A stretch of 64,000 bases of DNA from SAR202 cluster bacterium (GTDB lineage Bacteria; Chloroflexota; Dehalococcoidia; Lucifugimonadales; Lucifugimonadaceae): assembly GCA_009392285.1 (NCBI GenBank), contig VFGU01000012.1, forward strand, positions 1 through 64,000. Reading direction: 5' to 3'. The position numbers and the translations under genes were made by a program. A model generated the notes under the pieces. The model was given only the letters and a program-made list of their open reading frames with translations. It searched no databases and was not told where the DNA came from. Below are positions 58,001-64,000 of the stretch, one piece after another; positions within the stretch are counted from its first letter, which is position 1; every line of letters starts with the position of its first letter.

Positions 58001-58542
58001 TTCAAAGTGAATACCAAGAAAAAATTTCTGAGTATGTTATTGAAAACTTTCCTTTGTCTTCTATTAAAGACAAATCAATGATAGAAGAAAAATCATTAGT
58101 TACTCCAATTGCTGTTATTAGTTGGAAAGGAATTTCTATTGTAGCTTTGGGGGCATTTTTGTCTTTGATATTTATAGGCCTTGTTGGTTTTTATATTGCA
58201 AATGAAATCCAATCATCTTTTGATAATGCTATTAACGAAGCAATAGGATTTGCGCCCTTGAGTAAATTTGTAATGTCATACTTTGAATATGGAGCTGTCA
58301 TATTTTCGGGGGTCGTCTCTGGTGGGGTATCCGGATTAATTATTTCTAGAATTTTGAATCAACTTGTGATGTCTTTAGATGAAAGCACCATCACAAATTT
58401 TCCTGAAACTTTAGTAATATCTTGGGGTTATGTTTTTTATGCATTATTATTACTCGGATTGCTTTATATTTTTTGCTCCTTCATATTTTCATTAATTTCA
58501 ACTAGGGCGAATATTGCAGAAGAATTAAAGAAAGTAAATTAG
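55078..58542 (+). CDS. Large FtsX-type ABC transporter permease (first)
   Basis: This 1154-residue protein has a first membrane helix (about 14-38), a large extracytoplasmic part (about 40-385), a central helix bundle (about 388-640, several segments such as LVISVTFLLIACLFSFIIYL), a second large extracytoplasmic part (about 645-1010) and three C-terminal helices (about 1015-1150). It thus looks like two FtsX/MacB-like modules joined, as in large LolCE/MacB-type permeases. It has no ATPase domain; the two ATPase genes downstream supply it. The substrate is unknown: lipoproteins, peptides or cell-wall regulation are options. It starts 17 bases after trpB and ends directly before the second permease. 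Confidence 0.82.
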   Translation: MINYIFHRAKSQWKILSLLWLSFLIANTFIISGPSYLSWVKGMIYKDALSQVPVTTKNISITTGNQPLIKDSFEENDSIILNLANSDLGDLFIDQNSALKSTEYYWGKLEPDKSRTASLLTFVTLSNNEKFINLTGDTSTVSDSDKKYISVLAPQQRLDDLGLKVGDILRADSIKGSGGNFDSGLKETKENINNFITQIESIGGSVEDIFKGVSTEMVGDLDAIASKAFIERIEDFKEGLSTFGVNNIEELNQFLNDDSNDILTSDLELRISGYFNEIPENELFGYYEELFLPPSPCMTCQLPLVLVMDQEDYFNFLQPLTKGLPVRAWWYLDIAHENLTKNIDNDYLQNLQNFEKNMLISFPQATVLTQLDRIAEKTNDEMNFVRAPVLMIFSLLVVFSSTLLAMFSFLINQERKEEINYLFLRGISKFGVIKYFLYEWVIFGIPIMILAPILSNIVLNFVISSYLNQDPIGTNWSSIFKPESLVISVTFLLIACLFSFIIYLAFNNQIINSKRLFVIGSSVKNNIFTKYFLDIFIAIGAILIFFELRMRVISSVAENLILNQYTFFLLTLVLMIFLTMVLIRLLPILLKILSIAGTVTYTPLYLSSKKLSKNSSWYLWLFLIVTLGIASFIVISSIQSSLEKSKRDKSSFITISDFRISESSPFGIEEEYISNLIAQDGINVVGRMNRISGNSGTTGAGTNAQLLGIDKNLVDIAWTRQDFFYEPKEQLFSSWQQNLYDPGILIEDNTSTISIKNHSDKDLEDSFLWAIVKGSDERITAVSLGPIESKKWTTNSVQLKNIKFPARLVAVEVYQPSSEDNSVPFTLYLDSISFLNNESEVVNQIFFKDEFNWAPMPTSEGFDTSIELDDQGLILKLGSGSTKGIRGIYVSDYFEGIPVIASDEFISKSGKDIEDQIIFNATGSYIPMKIVKSAKYFPGTSDNNDFILVDLQLLKNYLELTKLQSFRPNELVVDIQSEYQEKISEYVIENFPLSSIKDKSMIEEKSLVTPIAVISWKGISIVALGAFLSLIFIGLVGFYIANEIQSSFDNAINEAIGFAPLSKFVMSYFEYGAVIFSGVVSGGVSGLIISRILNQLVMSLDESTITNFPETLVISWGYVFYALLLLGLLYIFCSFIFSLISTRANIAEELKKVN

Positions 58543-61500
58543 ATGCTATTTAGATTAATTTTAAGAAGATATTTACATAGGTGGAAATTTTTAGTTGTTG
58601 TTTTTGCAGGAATGCTTTTATCAAGTTCTACTATGTCTGGATCTCTAATGTACTTTGACTCTCTTAGAGATATTGCGCTTGATTTTGAATTAGCAAAAGT
58701 TTCTCCTGAGAAGATGGACATTACCGTTTCATCATCAGAAAAACCACTAATGGGAGAAAAATATTTATCTCTAAAAAGGGATATTGAATTTCAATTAATT
58801 GAACCATTAGGTAAATATTCAAACCAAACTTTTTTTGGCGTTAAATCATCAACTTTTTTACCTACTGAATGGAATGAGGGTGGTGAAGATTTAGTTAAAG
58901 GGGCAACATCTAGATCAACATCATTGTGCAATTCTGAAGAACAAATTTTAGATAATTCTGTTATTGAAATATGTAAGAGATATTATTTTACTTATTTTGG
59001 AAAAAATTCTTTTAATCAGTTTTTTAATTTAGAAAATAATCAGCCCTTAGAAAGTTCTGATCAAAATCATTTTGAAGTTTTTGTTGACTCTAATATGGCT
59101 AAAATTTTTAATATAAATATTGGCGATTCAATTGATATTGAGGCTTATTGGGATGAGCCTGATCCAATTGCCACAGTATTTATTTCAGGGTTTTATAATC
59201 TTGGAAGTGACACAATCTTTAATAATTTTTATGTTGAAAATTTTCAACAACAAGATTCATCATTTGTGTTCTCTAACCTAATTATCGCCAATGAAGAAGA
59301 CTTAAAAAAACTTGGAGATAGATTTATATCAATGGATTCTGATTTATATTGGAAGTTAGATATAAATGAAGAAAAAATAAATTCAAATGAGGTTGATAGT
59401 TTGAGTGATATCTTGGTTGAGGCACCTCCAAACCTATCATCTAAGTATGATAATTTTTCATTTAATACAAGCATTGTTGATTCATTAGATAATTTTGATA
59501 GTAACTTATCCACTGCTGCAATACCCATGAAAACAATATTGATACTTATTTCTGTAGTTGTAATCTTTTTTGTTTTTTCTTTAGTAAGCCTAATAGTTGA
59601 AGATCAGAAAGAAGAGATTACTTTTTTAAGTTCAAGAGGAGCAAGCCTTAGGCAAATATATCTAATATTTAATTTAGAATTTATTACAATGGCTATTTTG
59701 GTTTCTTTTATTGGGCCTTTTGCAGCTTTTATTGCAATAAAATTTGCCTCACTGCTTCCGTGGCTTTCAGATATGCTGGGAGGAAGCAATGTTTATGTTG
59801 GCATTACTTCAATGTCATTCTTGTTTTCTGCAATAGGAGGTTTAGTATCACTTTCTGCTGTAATTATTCCAACATTTTTCTTTTTGAGAAGTAAGTTAAA
59901 AATTTCATCGGTTGACCAAAGAGAAGAACCAACTGTCATTCAAAAATATTATTTGGACGTAGGTTTTTTATTAATCGCATTATTGCTTATGTGGCAGATC
60001 TCTCAGTCACAATCAGTATTTGTTCAAAATTTAATTGGAGAAAGCATTATAGCCAATATAATTCTGTTAATGCCTTCTTTTATTTTGCTGGGATCTGGAA
60101 TTGTGCTTTTAAGAATTTTTCCATTGATTATAAGAGCACTATCCATTCTTCTATCTTTAAGAATAATTTCAAGGATTGTTCCTTCATGGATTGTTTTAAG
60201 TCTTTGGCATATTGGAAGAAGTTCGAATACTTATTCAAGAATGTCTTTGTTGATTATACTTGCCGCTGCATTGGGTATGTTTACTTCAAGTTTTAAGGCA
60301 ACTTTAGACAGAAGCATAGAAGACACTGTTTCATATAGAGTTGGTTCTGAATTTAGAATAGATGGATTGCAAATTCCCTGGAATGGGGAAAGTAAAAACG
60401 TAAATAATTTTTATTTCAATAATAATGTTATTGAGGCTCACAGATCCTCTGAAAGGGTCAAGGCTTCTATTTTAGGTCCTTCTTTCACATTACTATCCAT
60501 CGATTCATCTAAATTAAAAGACGATAGTATTTTTTGGAGAGATGATTTTTCAGCTAAACTTGAGTCGTTATCTTCTAAAATTAACCCTTTGTCTTATGAG
60601 CCCATAAGATTACATAAAGACGCTGATTTATTAGGGATTCAATTAAGATTGATACTTGAACCATCAAGAGTATCTAATTATCATGGCGCTGGAGGCTCCC
60701 CTCATTTGATAATAGCCGTCAAACTTTCTGATGCTAACTCAAGATTCTATACAGCCTATTTTAATGCCACAGATTGTGCATTAGAAATGATGGCAAATAT
60801 TGAGTTTGCTAAGTCTAATGAAGATTATTGGTGTGACGTGATCACTCCAATAAAACCTGAACTATTGAATCCATATATAAGAACTGGAAGATGGTTTGGA
60901 ATAACAAAAAAAGACGATCCTAGAAACGCTCCTTTTATTCCAGAATATCCCGTCACATTGCATTCTATATTTATAAGTTCTCCTTCAAAGGCATTGGAGC
61001 CAGGAGCAATAGACTTTCATAAAATTATGTCTATTAAAGGAAGTACTGAAATGGGAATCCCAAAGCCCGAAAAAACATTAAGCGAATATTATTTTGATAG
61101 TGATTGGCACATATTAAATACTACTCCTCAGTCGCTATCTGATAATTTGATTTTTACGAAAGATAAAAAGGAATTCTTAAGGTATCAGTGGACTGATGGA
61201 GATACTAGACAGATAAGAGGTTTTTCGAAATATGATTCTGATAAACCAATAGAAGTAATTGTTAGTGACTCTTTCCTTAATGACATAGATGCAAAAATAG
61301 GTGATATTGTAACTGTAACAATAATGGCCAGTGAATTTTCAATTCAAATAAGAGATTCAATTAATTTTTTTCCTACTCTTTATCCTGATTCAGAGCCATT
61401 TGTAATCGCTGAATTAAGTGATGTTGCAACCGGAACTAATGTAAGAAAAGGAAAAGGGGATAATCAGGCGAACGAAATTTGGATTACACAAAAAAATCTT

Positions 61501-62052
61501 TCAGGAACCAATATCGTTTTAAGTGATGTGGTCAACGAATTAAGTTTACAGGGGATACCTTATGGATCTGTATTCAGCAACGAAAAATCTCTAGAAGGTC
61601 AAAAGATTGATCCCTTGGTTTTTGCAGGTTGGCAGACATTGCTTTTAATTTCTTTCGGCACAGTTGCATTAGTTAGTATTGTTGGGTTCTTAATTCATTC
61701 AAGAGTCTCTTTTAAAAAAAGAAATTTAGAATTTGCCACTTTAAAAAGCATTGGAATTTCTAGAGTTCAAATTATTGTTTTAATTGCTCTAGAGCAAATT
61801 ATTGTAATAGGGCTCGCATTGGCTTTAGGGATTGTTTTAGGTTCTAGGCTTTCTTCTACTGTAATGCCCTACTTAATCAGCCCAGAGTCTTCAGATTCAC
61901 TTGTTCCCCCAATGATTAATTCTGTTGAATGGTTAGATTTCAGTATGGTTTTTGGGCTGGTTGGAATATTATTTCTAGTAATAATTATTTTTACTATAAT
62001 TTCAGTGTTTAGAATTTCTATCAACGAAACAATGAGAATTAATTTAAAATAA
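58543..62052 (+). CDS. Large FtsX-type ABC transporter permease (second)
   Basis: The 1169-residue protein has the same plan: an N-terminal helix (about 13-38), an extracytoplasmic region, a central bundle (from about 330, MKTILILISVVVIFFVFSLV, to about 600), a second extracytoplasmic region and C-terminal helices (LLLISFGTVALVSIVGFLI, IIVLIALEQIIVIGLALALG, FLVIIIFTIISVFRI). The segments EEITFLSSRGASLRQIYLIF and LKSIGISRVQIIVLI (each written in part) follow the FtsX coupling pattern. It shares layout but little obvious sequence with the first permease. The ATG 58543 is adjacent to the preceding stop TAG. Confidence 0.82.
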   Translation: MLFRLILRRYLHRWKFLVVVFAGMLLSSSTMSGSLMYFDSLRDIALDFELAKVSPEKMDITVSSSEKPLMGEKYLSLKRDIEFQLIEPLGKYSNQTFFGVKSSTFLPTEWNEGGEDLVKGATSRSTSLCNSEEQILDNSVIEICKRYYFTYFGKNSFNQFFNLENNQPLESSDQNHFEVFVDSNMAKIFNINIGDSIDIEAYWDEPDPIATVFISGFYNLGSDTIFNNFYVENFQQQDSSFVFSNLIIANEEDLKKLGDRFISMDSDLYWKLDINEEKINSNEVDSLSDILVEAPPNLSSKYDNFSFNTSIVDSLDNFDSNLSTAAIPMKTILILISVVVIFFVFSLVSLIVEDQKEEITFLSSRGASLRQIYLIFNLEFITMAILVSFIGPFAAFIAIKFASLLPWLSDMLGGSNVYVGITSMSFLFSAIGGLVSLSAVIIPTFFFLRSKLKISSVDQREEPTVIQKYYLDVGFLLIALLLMWQISQSQSVFVQNLIGESIIANIILLMPSFILLGSGIVLLRIFPLIIRALSILLSLRIISRIVPSWIVLSLWHIGRSSNTYSRMSLLIILAAALGMFTSSFKATLDRSIEDTVSYRVGSEFRIDGLQIPWNGESKNVNNFYFNNNVIEAHRSSERVKASILGPSFTLLSIDSSKLKDDSIFWRDDFSAKLESLSSKINPLSYEPIRLHKDADLLGIQLRLILEPSRVSNYHGAGGSPHLIIAVKLSDANSRFYTAYFNATDCALEMMANIEFAKSNEDYWCDVITPIKPELLNPYIRTGRWFGITKKDDPRNAPFIPEYPVTLHSIFISSPSKALEPGAIDFHKIMSIKGSTEMGIPKPEKTLSEYYFDSDWHILNTTPQSLSDNLIFTKDKKEFLRYQWTDGDTRQIRGFSKYDSDKPIEVIVSDSFLNDIDAKIGDIVTVTIMASEFSIQIRDSINFFPTLYPDSEPFVIAELSDVATGTNVRKGKGDNQANEIWITQKNLSGTNIVLSDVVNELSLQGIPYGSVFSNEKSLEGQKIDPLVFAGWQTLLLISFGTVALVSIVGFLIHSRVSFKKRNLEFATLKSIGISRVQIIVLIALEQIIVIGLALALGIVLGSRLSSTVMPYLISPESSDSLVPPMINSVEWLDFSMVFGLVGILFLVIIIFTIISVFRISINETMRINLK

Positions 62053-62061
62053 GAGGGTGAC

Positions 62062-62919
62062 TTGATAAATAAACTTCATATTAATTGCACAGGGCTATAT
62101 AAAATCTTTAAAGTTTCAGATTTAGAGGTTGTTGCTTTAAGAGGAGTTGACCTAGATATAGGTTACGGTGAACTAATTTCAATTGTTGGTGCATCTGGAA
62201 GCGGGAAGTCTACTCTGCTCAATATTCTTGCCGGATATGAGTCTCCTTCAGCCGGAAATGTTCAAGTTGGAGATTTTGATTTATTAGGTATAAATCAAAA
62301 AGAAGCAGTTGAATATAGAAAATCAGAAGTAGGATTTGTTTGGCAACAGACAGGTAAGAATTTGGTTCCCTATTTAGATATATATAGCAATATTGAACTT
62401 CCTATGATGGCTTCAAATTTATCTAGATCAGAAAGAAAAGAAAGAGTCGATGGTTTAATCGAATTTTTAAATTTAAACTCAGTATCATCTAGGTTGCCAG
62501 AAAATATTTCTGGAGGGGAGCAACAAGTTTCAGCAATTGCTGTTGCTCTTGCGAATCAACCCCCTCTTTTATTGGCGGACGAACCTACAGGTGAACTTGA
62601 TGATGAAACAAGCGCTATGGTTTTAGAAAAGATGCGATATGTAAATGAAAATTATGGGACCACGGTGGTGATTGTTACACATGATCCAAAAATAGAAGAT
62701 CATGTAAATAGATCAATTGGAATGAGAGATGGAAAAGTTGTAAAAGAGGTTATAAGAAAAGAAAAGAAAAAGTCAGAGTTTGTAGTAATCGATTCTTTTG
62801 GAGGCGTTCAAATTCCGCAAGAGATTTTGTCTAAGTCAAAAATAGAATCAAAAGCAAGCCTTACGTCTGATAAAAGTAAAATTAGTCTTAACAAAATAAT
62901 TAAAAAAAATAAGAAATAA
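62062..62919 (+). CDS. ABC transporter ATPase, LolD/MacB type (first)
   Basis: Walker A is GASGSGKST (about 42-50), the signature is ISGGEQQ (about 152) and Walker B is LLLADEPTGELDD (about 170). The usual LSGGQ leucine is Ile here. The 285-residue protein extends about 50 basic residues beyond the normal end. TTG 62062 with GAGGGTGA upstream is the start. It should energise the two large permeases, perhaps as a heterodimer with the next ATPase. Confidence 0.9.
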   Translation: MINKLHINCTGLYKIFKVSDLEVVALRGVDLDIGYGELISIVGASGSGKSTLLNILAGYESPSAGNVQVGDFDLLGINQKEAVEYRKSEVGFVWQQTGKNLVPYLDIYSNIELPMMASNLSRSERKERVDGLIEFLNLNSVSSRLPENISGGEQQVSAIAVALANQPPLLLADEPTGELDDETSAMVLEKMRYVNENYGTTVVIVTHDPKIEDHVNRSIGMRDGKVVKEVIRKEKKKSEFVVIDSFGGVQIPQEILSKSKIESKASLTSDKSKISLNKIIKKNKK

Positions 62920-62920
62920 A

Positions 62921-63592
62921 ATGATTAATTTAAAAAAAGTAAATAAAATTTTTAAGCTTTCCAGCGGTGACATAGAAGCGGTAAAGAATGTTAATTTAGT
63001 TATAAAAAAAGGTGAATTTGTAATTATCTCTGGTCCTTCTGGTGCTGGAAAAACTACCTTATTAAATTTAGTTTCTGGGATAGATTTGCCTTCTTCAGGA
63101 CAAGTATTGTTGAATAATAAGCCTGTAAATAAATTTTCAAAAAGACAGTTGAATGAGTTGAGAAGAAAGACAATAGGTATGGTTTTTCAAGCTCATGCCT
63201 TAATGCCTCTTTTGTCTGCTTATGAAAATGTTGAGTTACCTCTTAGAATTTTAGGAATGAGAGGGAAAGAAAGAAGAGAAAGGACTGAAGAAATACTAGG
63301 AATTCTGGGGCTTAGGTACAGAATGAGTCACAGACCTTATGAACTTTCTGGTGGGGAAAGGCAGAGAGTGTCAGTAGCAAGAGCATTAGTTAGAAAGCCT
63401 GAGATTTTAGTAGCGGACGAACCTACATCTCAACTTGATTCAGTGAATACTGAAATTGTTTTTGAACAAATTAAGGAGATATGTCAGACTTTTGATACAA
63501 CAGTTATTTTGGCAACGCATGACCAAAGAATGAAAAAATTTGGCGATAAATTATTTAATATGAGATCTGGAGAATTGGAGAAATCAAAATGA
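62921..63592 (+). CDS. ABC transporter ATPase, LolD/MacB type (second)
   Basis: A 223-residue ATPase of normal size: Walker [10 protein letters not shown] (about 37-45), signature [15 protein letters not shown] (about 142) and Walker [14 protein letters not shown], with an H-loop ATHDQRM. It starts 1 base after the first ATPase. Two ATPases for two permeases suggest a heteromeric exporter. The purE ATG overlaps its stop as ATGA. Confidence 0.93.
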   Translation: MINLKKVNKIFKLSSGDIEAVKNVNLVIKKGEFVIISGPSGAGKTTLLNLVSGIDLPSSGQVLLNNKPVNKFSKRQLNELRRKTIGMVFQAHALMPLLSAYENVELPLRILGMRGKERRERTEEILGILGLRYRMSHRPYELSGGERQRVSVARALVRKPEILVADEPTSQLDSVNTEIVFEQIKEICQTFDTTVILATHDQRMKKFGDKLFNMRSGELEKSK

Positions 63593-64000
63593 GCAATAAG
63601 GTAGCAATACTTATGGGAAGCACTTCTGATTGGCCAGCTATAAAGCCGGCTACAGAAATATTAGATTCACTTAAAATATCTTATGAGGTGAAAGTTTTGT
63701 CTGCCCACAGAACCCCTAAACAACTACTAGAATATATTGAAGAAAAAGTTAAAGAAGGATCTATAAAAGTTTTTATTGCAGGTGCTGGTGGTGCAGCTCA
63801 TTTGGCTGGAGTTATTTCTGCGCATACTGTTTTACCAGTACTTGGTGTACCAATGGAAAGTCAAAGTTTGAAGGGTCTTGATTCTTTACTTTCAACTGTT
63901 CAAATGCCTTCTGGAATTCCAGTAGCTACTTTTGGCATAGGGAGTGCGGGGTCTTCAAATGCCGCCCTATTTGCGGCAGCAATTTTAGGTATTGATGATG
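63589..64000 (+). CDS. purE: N5-carboxyaminoimidazole ribonucleotide mutase (partial)
   Basis: The first 137 residues of PurE are in the window: [13 protein letters not shown] (about 9-21), VLSAHRTP (about 37-44) and the [14 protein letters not shown] loop (about 65). It rearranges N5-CAIR to CAIR in purine synthesis (class I type). The start overlaps the ABC ATPase stop as ATGA. The gene runs off the right edge; purK may follow. Confidence 0.93.
   Translation, partial: MSNKVAILMGSTSDWPAIKPATEILDSLKISYEVKVLSAHRTPKQLLEYIEEKVKEGSIKVFIAGAGGAAHLAGVISAHTVLPVLGVPMESQSLKGLDSLLSTVQMPSGIPVATFGIGSAGSSNAALFAAAILGIDD

Overview
The window is an AT-rich bacterial chromosome segment (about one third G+C by eye). 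Genes are densely packed: many ATGA or TAATG overlaps, several convergent pairs whose ends overlap by 4 to 8 bases, and frequent TTG/GTG starts. I infer a free-living, probably marine Chloroflexota bacterium, possibly related to the SAR202/Dehalococcoidia lineage. The clues are several enolase-superfamily and sugar-acid genes among housekeeping genes, a lipoprotein-like protease with a PTATP-type repeat linker, a LexA-type GAAC-N4-GTTC palindrome, and small intergenic spaces. No rRNA or marker phylogeny could be run, so this placement is tentative.

Layout. 0-12.6 kb: a gene fragment, tRNA-Asp, a glutaredoxin-like gene, a structured leader, rpoB-rpoC, tRNA-Val, thrS, citrate synthase and a MidA-type methyltransferase. 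12.6-20.7 kb: HpcH/HpaI aldolase, KDPG aldolase, KDG kinase, an exported membrane-anchored protein, a Gfo/Idh/MocA oxidoreductase, an enolase-superfamily enzyme, a VLRF1 (Vms1/eRF1-like) protein, a class IV aminotransferase and an EamA transporter. 20.7-26.1 kb: groES-groEL, a divergent DUF5343 / ParB-like pair, a small membrane protein and lpdA. 26.1-30 kb (minus strand): dnaA, an AT-rich repeat region, obgE, nadD and pyrE. 30-32.7 kb: fmt, a NIPSNAP-like gene and a rhamnonate-dehydratase-like enolase-superfamily gene. 32.7-39.8 kb (minus): a tight unit of a small hypothetical gene, ybeY, dnaX, ebfC, recR, recO and uvrA. 39.8-42.7 kb: rhaM and gyrB. 42.7-48 kb: an acetoin/pyruvate dehydrogenase-like operon (E1 alpha, E1 beta, E2, AcoX) followed by an IMPase-like and a VOC gene. 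48-51.1 kb (minus): nitroreductase, aldehyde dehydrogenase and a UxuA-like dehydratase. 51.1-64 kb: gamma-glutamyltranspeptidase, repeat-linker serine protease, trpB, a four-gene ABC system with two very large FtsX-type permeases, and the start of purE.

How the genes fit together. Mannonate dehydratase (UxuA) makes 2-keto-3-deoxygluconate, which KdgK phosphorylates and Eda splits to pyruvate and glyceraldehyde 3-phosphate. RhaM, the rhamnonate-dehydratase-like protein, the HpcH/HpaI aldolase and the aldehyde dehydrogenase could form most of a non-phosphorylated deoxysugar-acid route. Pyruvate-level products can enter the aco-like complex (with LpdA as a possible E3) and citrate synthase.

The most unusual signals are in core machinery. 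An AT-rich region next to dnaA carries inverted clusters of a TGTTA 9-mer, while DnaA has changes in its box-reading motif. Obg has a degraded GTPase domain. RpoC lacks three of the four cysteines of its second zinc site. The rpoB leader has repeats that allow mutually exclusive hairpins. Two genes lack a usable start unless a non-standard start or a one-base indel is assumed. I saw no CRISPR array, insertion sequence, prophage or rRNA.
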